This document shows, in pieces, positions 27,759 to 38,454 of a stretch of DNA of 64,000 nucleotides. Made by a program: the position numbers and the translations under genes. Below the pieces are notes generated by a model. That model was not told the DNA's origin and searched no databases. It saw nothing but the letters and a program-made list of their open reading frames with translations. The stretch is taken from contig LFER01000042.1 of assembly GCA_001510135.1 (NCBI GenBank), positions 1 through 64,000 on the forward strand, given 5' to 3'. This DNA comes from Alphaproteobacteria bacterium casp-alpha6. GTDB lineage: Bacteria; Pseudomonadota; Alphaproteobacteria; Rhodobacterales; Rhodobacteraceae. Position 1 is the first letter of the stretch; each line of letters begins with the position of its first letter.

Positions 27759-27934
27759 CCCTAAAGCAGTGGCTATCTAAAGAAAGTTAAAATATCTCTT
27801 AGGGTCATAAATTGGGTTGTTTTATGGCAAAAAGTGATAAATAATGAGGGCTTAGAACAGAAGTCACCTCGAGTGGCAGAAAATGATCGGGTCAAATCAG
27901 GTTTTGGGTTCGTTTTTTGGGCAAAGGGCAACAA

Positions 27935-28765
27935 ATGATCGGTTGGGTTGCAGGATCAGCTCTACGAGCGGTGCTCGTGATGCTGGTATTCATTGCCCCT
28001 ATTTTATCGTCATCTGTTGCGGAGCCAGCTGGATCTGTCGTCTATTATGTTCTGGCCGTTTGCATTGGTGCCTTTGTGGGCTTGGAATACCTCCATAAAT
28101 ACCCAAGTTTAGTCGAATTCCGCTATGCACCGCCATATAACCGGTTGCGATTTATTTGGTTTGCTTTCGTCGTTGCGATATCCGTCTTATTGCTTCAAGA
28201 CCCGCCAGCGTTAGCGGCTATCACAGCATTTATCAGGCCTGTGGGGACCATATTGGGCCACCTTCTGGATTTTCCTTATTCTGCGGTTGACGCCATCCTT
28301 TCGACGGTTCCTCTTGGAACATCATCACAAACTCTCGATGCGATCCGTGCCGCTGTGGGGATAGGATTAACTGGGGCGTTGCTGTCCTCGGCTTACTTTC
28401 TGCTGATGGTCAAAGTCAGTGAATGGCCGAAAAACTCAGGCCAATTCAACGTCGGGACCAATCTTCCCCTTATTGATCCTGTCAGTGGTGAAAATATTGT
28501 GGATACGATCCAAAGAAAGGCAAAGGTCAATATTATGATTGGGATTTTGGCACCTTATGGAATTTCAGTTGTCCTTATTGTTCTTCGTTTGCTCGGAATA
28601 GAGCTACTGGCTGCCGGAACTCAGGTGATTGTATGGACGATGGTTGCCTATTCCTTTCTGCCGCTACATGCATTGATGCGCGGCATTGCGCTCTGGCGGA
28701 TTGCCAAGCTCATCGAAAAAAAACGCCGCTCAGATGTTCTCGGGTCAGCTTTACAAACGATTTAA
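27935..28765 (+). CDS. Integral membrane protein of unknown function
   Basis: 276 residues that I cannot assign to a known family. Hydrophobic segments occur near residues 3-22, 32-48, 73-90, 97-120, 137-160, 205-225 and 233-255, so it should sit in the inner membrane with six or seven helices. Between helices 5 and 6 is a soluble loop ('VKVSEWPKNSGQFNVGTNLP'), and the C-terminus is basic ('KLIEKKRRSDVLG'). ATG at 27935 has AAAGGG upstream; a TTG six codons earlier also opens the frame. It stands alone, and its stop overlaps the converging epimerase remnant. Confidence 0.6.
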   Translation: MIGWVAGSALRAVLVMLVFIAPILSSSVAEPAGSVVYYVLAVCIGAFVGLEYLHKYPSLVEFRYAPPYNRLRFIWFAFVVAISVLLLQDPPALAAITAFIRPVGTILGHLLDFPYSAVDAILSTVPLGTSSQTLDAIRAAVGIGLTGALLSSAYFLLMVKVSEWPKNSGQFNVGTNLPLIDPVSGENIVDTIQRKAKVNIMIGILAPYGISVVLIVLRLLGIELLAAGTQVIVWTMVAYSFLPLHALMRGIALWRIAKLIEKKRRSDVLGSALQTI

Positions 28766-29080
28766 ACACGCTGCATTTGATCGCTGAAACAGATTTTAAG
28801 GGCGTTTTGCAATTCTGTTTTTTTGAAATCCGGTAAAAGGTCTGACAATGCGCTGTCGCAAAGCGTTTGATCGATATCCCAAAGGTAGCGCAGTTCGATC
28901 AAATGCCGCGCCATTTTCCGAAATGGTGCCAAGAGGAAAAAGGGCATCCAAGACATTTTTTTCAGTTTAAATTTCCGTGACTCCATTTGCGTAAATGTGT
29001 TTGCCAGTTCTCGGGCGGTTACGTTAAATCCCCCGAAATGCACTTCTTCAAATTGGTTTAACGTCTGTCTTATCTCTGCC
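28762..29080 (-). pseudogene. C-terminal remnant of an NAD-dependent epimerase/dehydratase-like protein
   Basis: About 105 residues keep the tail typical of roseobacterial NAD(P)-binding epimerase-like proteins: 'EVHFGGFNVTARELANTFTQ', 'WMPFFLLAPFRKMARHLIEL', 'RYLWDIDQTLC' and 'ALSDLLPDFKKTELQNAL'. The Rossmann part with its GxxGxxG loop and the YxxxK catalytic pair is missing. Upstream of about 29080 the open frame continues to 29136, but without homology-like sequence, because the DNA there belongs to an opposing LysR remnant. No longer a functional enzyme. Confidence 0.6.
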
Positions 29081-29081
29081 A

Positions 29082-29223
29082 ATGCGACTGTTGCCTGATT
29101 TGGATATCGTCCCCTTGAATCTGTGGCTGGCAGCACATGAAAAACTGATCAAAACCCCCAGCGTCAGGGCAATTTGGGACCATTTAGAGGCGAGACTAAA
29201 GCCATTGGTCGATCTAGCTTGAA
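29082..29223 (+). pseudogene. C-terminal remnant of a LysR-type regulator
   Basis: The plus strand encodes about 46 residues ending in TGA with the look of a LysR effector-domain C-terminus: 'MRLLPDLDIVPLNLWLAAHE' followed by 'IKTPSVRAIWDHLEARLK'. Helix-turn-helix and most of the effector domain are absent. It abuts the epimerase remnant head to head near 29080, as expected if a deletion removed the shared promoter and both 5' halves of a divergent regulator/target pair. Confidence 0.5.
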
Positions 29224-29316
29224 CATTTATCATGTTTTATCAGCTAGCTTCTTGACCCTCACAGTGACAATCGCTAGGCGAAGGACTTGAAACAGACCAA
29301 AGAGGAAGACCGCGTT

Positions 29317-30414
29317 ATGACAAAGCCTTCGTTGTTGATTTTACCGGGGGATGGAATTGGACCTGAGGTGATGACCGAGGTGCGCAAGGTGATTGCGTGG
29401 TTTGGGACGCATAGGGGTCTGGACTTTGATGTCAGCGAAGATTTGGTGGGTGGGGCGGCTTATGACGCCCATGGCACGCCTCTACATGATGACACGATGG
29501 CCAAAGCCCAAGAGGTTGATGCCGTTCTTTTGGGCGCGGTTGGTGGTCCCAAATATGACTCACTGGATTTCAGCCTGAAGCCAGAACGCGGCCTATTGCG
29601 GTTGCGCAAGGAGATGGATCTTTTTGCAAACCTCCGTCCTGCGCAATGTTTCGACGCTTTGGCGGATTTTTCATCGCTGAAAAAAGACGTGGTTGCCGGC
29701 CTTGATATCATGATTGTGAGGGAATCCACCTCTGGTGTCTATTTCGGGGAACCCCGCGGAATTTTCGAAGAAGGCAATGAACGTGTCGGCATCAATACAC
29801 AGCGCTACACGGAAAGCGAAATTGACCGCGTTGCCCGCAGCGCCTTTGAACTTGCGCGTCGTCGCAACAACAAAGTCTGTTCCATGGAAAAAGCAAATGT
29901 CATGGAATCCGGTGTTCTTTGGCGCGAGATTGTACAGAAAGTGCACGACGAAGATTACCCCGATGTGGAACTCAGCCATATGTATGCCGATGCCGGCGCC
30001 ATGCAGCTGTGCCGTTGGCCCAAGCAGTTTGATGTGATTGTGACTGATAACCTCTTTGGCGATTTGCTGTCAGATGCTGCGGCGATGTTGACGGGTAGTC
30101 TTGGTATGTTGCCGTCTGCGACGCTTGGTCCCGTGATGGCCAACGGAAGACCAAAGGCCATGTATGAACCGGTCCACGGATCCGCGCCGGACATCGCAGG
30201 TCAGGGCAAAGCCAATCCGATTGCCTGCATTCTTAGTTTTGCGATGGCGCTGCGCTATTCCTTTGATCGCGGAGAAGAAGCTGACATGTTGGAAGGGGCA
30301 ATTGAAAAGGTCCTCGCCAGTGGAGCGCGCACGGCTGACCTCATGGGTCCCGAAGGTGGTACTCCGATTAGCACCTCTGAAATGGGTGACGCAATCGTAG
30401 CTGCTTTAGGCTGA
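29317..30414 (+). CDS. leuB: 3-isopropylmalate dehydrogenase
   Basis: Cytosolic enzyme of leucine biosynthesis that oxidises and decarboxylates 3-isopropylmalate with NAD. 365 residues, normal length. Motifs: '[14 protein letters not shown]', 'GAVGGPKYD', '[16 protein letters not shown]', '[14 protein letters not shown]', '[15 protein letters not shown]', the metal-binding '[17 protein letters not shown]' and '[18 protein letters not shown]'. The start at 29317 follows GAGGAAG; a TTG ten codons earlier is unlikely. No leuCD in the window. Confidence 0.96.
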   Translation: MTKPSLLILPGDGIGPEVMTEVRKVIAWFGTHRGLDFDVSEDLVGGAAYDAHGTPLHDDTMAKAQEVDAVLLGAVGGPKYDSLDFSLKPERGLLRLRKEMDLFANLRPAQCFDALADFSSLKKDVVAGLDIMIVRESTSGVYFGEPRGIFEEGNERVGINTQRYTESEIDRVARSAFELARRRNNKVCSMEKANVMESGVLWREIVQKVHDEDYPDVELSHMYADAGAMQLCRWPKQFDVIVTDNLFGDLLSDAAAMLTGSLGMLPSATLGPVMANGRPKAMYEPVHGSAPDIAGQGKANPIACILSFAMALRYSFDRGEEADMLEGAIEKVLASGARTADLMGPEGGTPISTSEMGDAIVAALG

Positions 30415-30422
30415 AACTTTCG

Positions 30423-31256
30423 TCAGTTGGGATATGAAATGACCTGCGCCTGCGGGTCAATGCGATGACGCTCGCATAGCCTTTCCAAATATGATCCTGG
30501 GGCGGGTAATCCGCCCAGATTTCTATATATATGCGCTTTTTGTGTTGCAAAAAAGTGAACGGAATAAACGCCTTCTCTTTCGATCTCCTCAGTTAAGACT
30601 TCTGGCGAATGCAACTTCCAAAGATCGTTGGACAACAATGGATAAAACGTTTCGATGGGCAAAGCTAAATGGTCTTCTCCATTTTGTTTTAAAAAATGGG
30701 AAAAACAGGGGTCACCAGAACAGTTTAGTCCCAAGGCTTCTATTCCCCATCTCTCGCCGGCCTCAACACGTTGTGCATCGCGGCGGTGCAATCTTGGTCC
30801 TCGCCAAGGTTTTGTCTGGTTGGGGGTTTGTACAAATTCAATCATGGCCTTTAGTGATGGAGAATTGTCTTCAAGGCATAATACGCGGTTTGTAAAATTT
30901 GACCCAAAAGGCGCAAAAATGTTTGGCACATTAAAATCAAATGGTTTTACACAATAGGCACCAAGATCCACCCATAGGAAACCGGTCTGTTTGACGAGAT
31001 GTAACCGGAATATATTTGAGAAGACCTGCAGGCGATGGAGGTTATTGTCTTTCAGCTCAAAAGGAGCAGGCCAGAAAATTTCCCGCGCGTGGCGAACATC
31101 GGTGCCATTAGGAACGCCAGAAATTTTATCCGCGGCGTACAGGACAAAATGATGGCCTCTGTCGAGAAAGGACTGGATGCACAAGGTTTCGATCCAAGAC
31201 AGGTTTGAGCCATGCCAAAAACTTGCGGTAACTGGAAGGCCGTTTTCCGGCGTCAC
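30423..31256 (-). CDS. GT32-like glycosyltransferase with altered DXD motif
   Basis: 277 residues of the sugar-binding DXD glycosyltransferase type seen in roseobacterial surface-polysaccharide genes: 'ASFWHGSNLSWIETLCIQSF', 'GHHFVLYAAD', 'HLQVFSNIFRLHLVK'-type region, then 'GFLWVDLGAYCVKPFDFNVP'. In active relatives this motif has Asp-x-Asp for the metal-bound sugar nucleotide; here the second Asp is Gly (codon GGT instead of GAT), while the surrounding residues are kept. The enzyme may be impaired or use another acid residue. Start is a GTG at 31256. Acceptor unknown. Confidence 0.7.
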   Translation of the reverse strand: MTPENGLPVTASFWHGSNLSWIETLCIQSFLDRGHHFVLYAADKISGVPNGTDVRHAREIFWPAPFELKDNNLHRLQVFSNIFRLHLVKQTGFLWVDLGAYCVKPFDFNVPNIFAPFGSNFTNRVLCLEDNSPSLKAMIEFVQTPNQTKPWRGPRLHRRDAQRVEAGERWGIEALGLNCSGDPCFSHFLKQNGEDHLALPIETFYPLLSNDLWKLHSPEVLTEEIEREGVYSVHFFATQKAHIYRNLGGLPAPGSYLERLCERHRIDPQAQVISYPN

Positions 31257-31416
31257 CGTTTACATCCCCTTTTCATGATCTCTATGGCGTGCGTAATTCG
31301 CAAATGCAAAGTAGTTTTCCTTTTCACAACTGTTGCTTCAATTTATCTGCTCTTCTGTCTATCTTTGACATTTGAAAGTTTCCAAGTTCTAAATCATCGC
31401 GGCCAAACTCATTAAT

Positions 31417-31668
31417 TTACACAATCGGTTTGGTCATACCTGCACCTTGTTCTCCATTTGGCCGGCTTTCAAAGCCAAATGGAGAATACAATTTTTCTTT
31501 TCCTTTTGCCGCTGTAAGCCCGATCATCGCCCCATCGGGCGCCGTTGAATAGATTTGATCCATGGGCAGTTTGATTAGGGTCCTAGCGATAGATTGTCCG
31601 CAATTTTCGCGAAGCGATACAAATTCCGCGGCAGCCGGTGAATGTTCTGAAACACTGAATTCAGGCAT
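31417..31668 (-). pseudogene. GNAT acetyltransferase with internal deletion
   Basis: 83 residues show the two ends of a GNAT N-acetyltransferase without its middle. 'AAEFVSLRENCG' is the first helix and 'MIGLTAAKGKEKLYSPFGFE' with 'GAGMTKPI' is the terminal strand and helix. The acetyl-CoA binding motif (RxxGxG/A) and its flanking strands, about 55 residues in a normal ~140-residue protein, are gone in one in-frame deletion around the 'CGQSIART' junction. Without motif A it cannot bind acetyl-CoA in the usual way. Confidence 0.6.
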
Positions 31669-31727
31669 TTAAATATTTGGTCCGGTTAAATCATAGTTTG
31701 TCTGTTTTAAAATAATGAAAACAGGAT

Positions 31728-33020
31728 TTATACGAAAACCTCATGTTGTGATTGGGCCCCCACATTAAAGATACGCTTGTAACGATTTATCTCACTGCGT
31801 GGCCCCATTGCTTTGTTTGGATTGTCAGACAGTTTCACAGTAGGCTTACCATCTGCAGAAACCGCTTTGCAGACCAAGGAAAATGCATCCAATTCTCCGG
31901 CAGGAGCCAATCCACGAAAATCATTTGTCAGGTTGGTACCCCAACCAAAAGATACTTTCACGCGTTGGGCAAAGCGTTTGTGCAACTCTTCAATCACATC
32001 ATCATCCAATCCGTCTGAAAAGATAATGAGCTTATTTGCAGGGTTTTCACCCCGGGATTGCCACCATTTTATGGCTTTCTCTGCACCTTCTGCAGGGTCG
32101 CCGCTGTCGATGCGCATACCTGTCCAGCCAGCAAGCCATTCTGGGGCATTCTTTAAAAATCCATCTGTTCCATAGGTGTCAGGAAGGATAATGCGCAGAT
32201 TTCCATCATGTTCTTCCTGCCAGTCTGAAAGGACCTGATAGGGTGCAGCGGCAAGGTCATCGTCCGACTCGGCCAAGGCGGCATAGACCATGGGGAGTTC
32301 ATGGGCGTTGGTCCCGATCGCTTCTATTTCGCGATAGCGCGCGATGGAACAATTCGAGGTGCCGACAAATTTTTCCCCCAAACCTTCGACCATCGCCTGA
32401 ACGCACCAATCCTGCCATAAAAAGGAATGTCGCCGCCGTGTGCCAAAATCAGCTATCCGCAGACCTTCAATATTGCGCAGACGTTCAATTTTTTGCCAAA
32501 GCTTTGTCATCGCCCGTGCATAGAGAACTTGTAATTCAAATTTCCCCATTCGGTTTAATGCTGCGCGTCCGCGCAATTCCATAAGAACAGAAAGTGCCGG
32601 TATTTCCCAGAGCATCACCTCAGGCCAGAGCCCCTCAAAGGTCAGTTCATACTGTCCATCTTTGCGTTCAAGATGGTAATCCGGCAGACGCAGGTTTTCG
32701 AACCATTCCATAAAATCCGACCGAAACATTTGGCGTTTGCCATAAAATGTATTTCCACGCAGCCACGTGCTTTCGCCGCGGGTCAAACGAAGCCCTTTTA
32801 TGTGGTCAAGCTGTTCACGCAATTCACCTTCGTCGATCAAATCTGCAAGGCGCACATTCTTGGTCCGGTTGATGAGGCTGAATGTGACGCGGGTATTGGG
32901 CTTGTTGCGGAAGATTGATTGGCACATCAGGAGCTTGTAAAAATCCGTATCAATTAAAGACCGGACAATAGGATCAATCTTCCATTTGTGGTTCCAGACG
33001 CGGGTAGCAATATCGACCAT
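31728..33020 (-). CDS. pncB: Nicotinate phosphoribosyltransferase
   Basis: Enzyme of NAD salvage that joins nicotinate to PRPP with ATP hydrolysis, 430 residues. Features: 'SLIDTDFYKLLMCQSIF' at the N-terminus, 'FGTRRRHSFLWQDWCVQAMV', 'GTSNCSIARYREIEAIGTNA' (with Thr in place of the usual His-rich loop start), 'GWTGMRIDSGDPAEGAEKAI' and 'FGWGTNLTNDF'. Its ATG follows the pncA stop directly, with GGAG of the ribosome-binding site inside the end of pncA, so the two are co-translated. Confidence 0.94.
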   Translation of the reverse strand: MVDIATRVWNHKWKIDPIVRSLIDTDFYKLLMCQSIFRNKPNTRVTFSLINRTKNVRLADLIDEGELREQLDHIKGLRLTRGESTWLRGNTFYGKRQMFRSDFMEWFENLRLPDYHLERKDGQYELTFEGLWPEVMLWEIPALSVLMELRGRAALNRMGKFELQVLYARAMTKLWQKIERLRNIEGLRIADFGTRRRHSFLWQDWCVQAMVEGLGEKFVGTSNCSIARYREIEAIGTNAHELPMVYAALAESDDDLAAAPYQVLSDWQEEHDGNLRIILPDTYGTDGFLKNAPEWLAGWTGMRIDSGDPAEGAEKAIKWWQSRGENPANKLIIFSDGLDDDVIEELHKRFAQRVKVSFGWGTNLTNDFRGLAPAGELDAFSLVCKAVSADGKPTVKLSDNPNKAMGPRSEINRYKRIFNVGAQSQHEVFV

Positions 33021-33620
33021 TTAACGCTCCAACGTGATGCCGGCTGCACGCATCTGCGTGCGGGCCTTGTCCAGCGAACCATCAAGATCAATGGCGCGGC
33101 AAGCGGCTTCGAGGACTTTGACTTTGTAGCCGAGTGTCGCGGCATCCAAAGCAGAATATGCCACGCAATAATCTGTCGCAAGTCCTGCAAGATCGATATG
33201 CGTGACGCCAAGGGTTTGAAGATATCCATTCAAACCTGTGGGCGTTTTATGGTCGTTTTCAAAGAATGCAGAATAACTGTCGACCGCAGGATTGCTGCCT
33301 TTGCGCACGATAATATTGGCATCGTCTGTTTCCAGATTAGGATGAAACGCGGCGCCGTTGCTTCCGATGATACAATGATCCGGCCATAGAACCTGATCTC
33401 CATAAAACATTTTGGTTATGTCAAAAGGAGCTTTGCCCTCATGGGAACTGGCAAAGGAAGAATGTCCCACTGGATGCCAATCCTGTGTCAAACACCGCAC
33501 ATCATAGTGCTGCCACATCGCGTTAATAAGTGGAATGATCTCGTCGCCGCCATTCACAGCCAATGCCCCACCCGGGCAAAAATCATTCTGTACATCAATG
33601 ACGATCAATGCCGTTTTCAT
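33021..33620 (-). CDS. pncA: Nicotinamidase
   Basis: Hydrolyses nicotinamide to nicotinate for NAD salvage, 199 residues. Isochorismatase-like fold with the catalytic Asp in 'ALIVIDVQNDFCPGGALAV', metal-binding 'TQDWHPVGHSSFASSH' and the nucleophile Cys in 'LAGLATDYCVAYSALDAATL'. First gene of a two-gene operon: its product nicotinate is the substrate of PncB encoded immediately downstream. The 220 bases upstream separate it from the divergent broken kinase gene. Confidence 0.95.
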   Translation of the reverse strand: MKTALIVIDVQNDFCPGGALAVNGGDEIIPLINAMWQHYDVRCLTQDWHPVGHSSFASSHEGKAPFDITKMFYGDQVLWPDHCIIGSNGAAFHPNLETDDANIIVRKGSNPAVDSYSAFFENDHKTPTGLNGYLQTLGVTHIDLAGLATDYCVAYSALDAATLGYKVKVLEAACRAIDLDGSLDKARTQMRAAGITLER

Positions 33621-33840
33621 AGTTGATCCCCTTACATGGACTGCTCCTTACTTTTGTCTGGAACAGACAAAGAGTGCAAGTCTCTTTCCTGACCCATTGA
33701 CAGGAAGACGGACGGGAAACAGAAAGACATCCTATTGGTTATCTATATAAATATGATACTGGTTCTGGTAGGACACATTGGCAGTATCGCGCGATGCGGA
33801 TTGAAGCTTGCGCAAATTTTAACGCGTGGTTTAATGAGTT

Positions 33841-35993
<2,153 letters not shown>

Positions 35994-36082
35994 TCACTTC
36001 TGAGCCAAAGGTATATTTGATTTAGCTGCTTGTTTATTCATGAAAGCGAGCTCAGTTACATATAAATTGGGAAATGACGGAC

Positions 36083-36110
36083 AAAAAAATCTGGCCCCGA
36101 AAGGGCCAGA
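36083..36110 (-). terminator. Rho-independent terminator of the small secreted protein gene
   Basis: An 8 bp stem (TCTGGCCC / GGGCCAGA, 36090-36110) with a five-base loop, followed on the minus strand by seven T residues. It lies 25 bases beyond the stop codon of the gene at 36135-36323 and may also end the L,D-transpeptidase transcript. Confidence 0.85.
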
Positions 36111-36134
36111 CTGGAATTCTTGGAGAAAAAAAAT

Positions 36135-36323
36135 TTAGCGCGCAGCTGCCGCCAGCAAAAGAACGGCGAGCAATGGCACAATCAAGTTGCCTGCGGATGG
36201 ACCGGCTGTCGCTTCCTCAATCATAGGAGCGGGTGCCATTGTAACTTCTGGTTCTTGAAGTCCACCAGCTGAAGCTGTGGTGGCGAAAGCTGCCAATGTA
36301 ATGGCAAGTGTAATTTTTTTCAT
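36135..36323 (-). CDS. Small secreted protein with C-terminal membrane helix
   Basis: 62 residues: signal peptide 'MKKITLAITLAAFATTASAG', a short acidic/proline linker 'LQEPEVTMAPAPMIEEATAG' and a hydrophobic tail 'NLIVPLLAVLLLAAAAR'. Similar tiny proteins with this layout are frequent in Rhodobacterales; their function is unknown. GAGGAAG a few bases upstream fixes the ATG at 36323, while the longer frame to 36440 is upstream leader. A strong terminator follows. Confidence 0.7.
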   Translation of the reverse strand: MKKITLAITLAAFATTASAGGLQEPEVTMAPAPMIEEATAGPSAGNLIVPLLAVLLLAAAAR

Positions 36324-36452
36324 GTGTCTTCCTCGTGACGTTGAAAGAGTACCAGTCGCATGGGCAGGCGCAAAGCTTACCACTATGGCTATTCTTATTA
36401 TACCAAAAGTATATTGATAATAAACATATGGATAAAACAATTATATATAATG

Positions 36453-37043
36453 TCAAATTAGCAACACTTGTGTGCCGACTTTTGTTAATTCGAATAACTC
36501 TTTTACGTGTTCATTATAAAGGCCAATGCAGCCGTTGGATGATCTGCGACCAATTTTTCTCGTGTCATGGGTGCCGTGGATCCGGTAATACTGCCAGCTG
36601 AGGTACAGAGCATGCGTTCCCAGTGGATTATCTGGACCGGGCGGTATGTATTCTGGCCATTCCGGATTTCGCTCAAGCATTGAGGGAGTTGGGCGCCAGC
36701 TTGGGCCAACTACCTTTCTGGTAACTTTTGTACGTCCACGGCGAGTCAGTTCTTCGCTCAATGGAACGCTTGAAGGATAGAGTTTATAGGTTTTTCCATC
36801 CTCTGACCAAAAATGTAACGCGCGAGAAGATATATCGACAAGCACTGCACCATTTTTCAAATTGGAAAAGTATGGTTCCCAATCCAGTGCGCGAAAACTG
36901 GACGCATTATGGCGAACAGTTTGCGATACTTCGCGTTCAATTTCTGTCGTAGATATGTCGTTTGGCTCTGTCTGCCCGAATGCAGGTAGAGCGACACTGG
37001 CCGCGCCCATTGCAAGAAAGGTTCGGCGAGATTGACAGGCCAT
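36453..37043 (-). CDS. L,D-transpeptidase (YkuD domain), exported
   Basis: Periplasmic peptidoglycan-modifying enzyme of 196 residues. The N-terminus 'MACQSRRTFLAMGAASVALP' carries twin arginines before a hydrophobic stretch, so export may be by Tat. The YkuD domain spans roughly residues 60-196 and includes 'AVLVDISSRALHFW', 'NPLGTHALYLSWQYYRIHGT' and the catalytic 'RRSSNGCIGLYNEHVKEL', giving the His and Cys of HGTx..SxGC. The start is supported by GGAG before ATG. Such enzymes form 3-3 cross-links or attach proteins to peptidoglycan; which applies here is open. Confidence 0.92.
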   Translation of the reverse strand: MACQSRRTFLAMGAASVALPAFGQTEPNDISTTEIEREVSQTVRHNASSFRALDWEPYFSNLKNGAVLVDISSRALHFWSEDGKTYKLYPSSVPLSEELTRRGRTKVTRKVVGPSWRPTPSMLERNPEWPEYIPPGPDNPLGTHALYLSWQYYRIHGTHDTRKIGRRSSNGCIGLYNEHVKELFELTKVGTQVLLI

Positions 37044-37215
37044 TTAATGCTCCGATTGATTTAATTTAAACACCACGGTCCCAAAATAGTGCTTCATTGC
37101 ATCAATAACAAGACAACTTCATGTTAGAAAATGGTTTTTTATCAAAACGGGCTGGCAAGCAGGCCTACAACACGATAACCAGAGAACGTTCATCTTGTCT
37201 TTTTGGGGGGGGGAA

Positions 37216-37776
37216 ATGGTTCGGACTTTCCTATTGATCGTGGCATTGTTTGGGTTTTTGACCGCCTGTGGAAATGACATTCCACAAATGGGCCCTGACG
37301 GTAAGCCATTGCCAAAGCTGTATAAGCTCGGCCTCCAATCGGCAGCGGACGTGCAGTTCAGGACCTTGGATGCGGTAAATGCATTGCGTGTTTCTGCACA
37401 AAGCCCGACATTGGTTCTGAATGCTGCCTTAAATGCGGCGGCTGCCACACATGCGCGCGATATGTCCGTCCAAAACCGGCCTTGGCATTTTGGATCTGAC
37501 GGGTCCTCGCCGATTGACCGCGTGGCACGCGCTGGGTACGCTCATAAGTTTGTTGGTGAATTGATTTCCGAAACCTATGAAACAGAGCTTGAAACCCTTG
37601 CCGCTTGGATGGAGAGTCCGGATCTGCGCCGCGTCCTATTGGACAAAAGAGCCACTGAGTTAGGGTTTTCTTGGTATCAGGAAACCTCTGGAAAAATATG
37701 GTGGACATTGGTTCTGGGCAGTGGTCCGGATCTGGAAGACTTGCGTGACGACAGCGTTTTGGTCAGGGGCGAATAA
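37216..37776 (+). CDS. CAP-domain (SCP/PR1-like) lipoprotein
   Basis: 186 residues with lipoprotein signal 'TFLLIVALFGFLTACGND' (lipobox LTAC). The CAP domain follows: 'TLDAVNALRVSAQSPTLVLN', 'LNAAAATHARDMSVQNRPWH', 'FGSDGSSPIDRVARAGYAHK', 'GELISETYE' and 'LDKRATELGFSWYQETSGKI', including the His and Glu typical of the family cavity. Role in bacteria is poorly defined; extracellular or envelope-associated. The ATG at 37216 follows a G-run ribosome-binding site. It converges with an L,D-transpeptidase gene and the two ends overlap by 14 bases. Confidence 0.88.
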   Translation: MVRTFLLIVALFGFLTACGNDIPQMGPDGKPLPKLYKLGLQSAADVQFRTLDAVNALRVSAQSPTLVLNAALNAAAATHARDMSVQNRPWHFGSDGSSPIDRVARAGYAHKFVGELISETYETELETLAAWMESPDLRRVLLDKRATELGFSWYQETSGKIWWTLVLGSGPDLEDLRDDSVLVRGE

Positions 37777-38281
37777 GAATAGGTGTGCCAACTTTGACCA
37801 GCGCATAAATTTCGCGGATTTCCCTGTTTTTCACGGCAATACAGCCTGCTGTCCAATCGCGTTTAAAGAAATTAGGTTTGGTGTCTTCTCCATGGATAAA
37901 AATATCTCCCCCCGGAGATTTGCCAAGTGCTTGCGCCTCAGCCTTGTCTGCTGAATTCGGGTAGGAAATTCCGAGCGACAGGTAATATCGGCTTTTTGGA
38001 TTTTTCCGGTCGATATAATAAAGCCCTTCGGGCGTTTTCCCATCGCCTTGCACCTTTTTATCCCCTACCGGTTCCGATCCCAGTCCAATCTTGTAGGACC
38101 GCAAAACAGTTTTCCCGTCAAAAAGATACATGCGACGGTTCTTTTTACTGATGACGATGCTCGTTACATTTACATCTTGTATATTCGATGAAAGACTGGA
38201 GGCACGAAAAAAAGACGGCGAAGAACAGCCAACCAGAGCAAGTACCAAAAATGCAGCCAAAATGCTTCTGATGTAACCCAT
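37763..38281 (-). CDS. L,D-transpeptidase lipoprotein (YkuD/YafK-like)
   Basis: 172 residues with lipoprotein signal 'SILAAFLVLALVGCSSP'. The catalytic domain shows 'RRMYLFDGKTVLRSYKIGLG', 'DGKTPEGLYYIDRKNPKSRY', 'SLGISYPN' and 'GDIFIHGE...', ending in 'DWTAGCIAVKNREIREIYAL' with the active-site Cys. The KTPEG and FIHG pattern resembles the YafK/DpaA-type group, members of which can cleave the link between lipoprotein and peptidoglycan; the exact activity here is inference. It lies tail-to-tail with the CAP-domain gene, 0.7 kb from a second L,D-transpeptidase. Confidence 0.9.
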   Translation of the reverse strand: MGYIRSILAAFLVLALVGCSSPSFFRASSLSSNIQDVNVTSIVISKKNRRMYLFDGKTVLRSYKIGLGSEPVGDKKVQGDGKTPEGLYYIDRKNPKSRYYLSLGISYPNSADKAEAQALGKSPGGDIFIHGEDTKPNFFKRDWTAGCIAVKNREIREIYALVKVGTPILIRP

Positions 38282-38454
38282 TTGAAAACTGCCCGTTTTT
38301 CTTTTTGGGTATCATAAAAAGGCTGTCAACAATAGTGAAAATTCGGTTATTTCGGGACTAAAGGGGTTAGATTTTCGCCCCAGACCCATGCTTTTTATGC
38401 AGATCACCCGCAGGTTCTCCGGTTGATTGACTGACAGAAAACTGCTTGTGCGAT

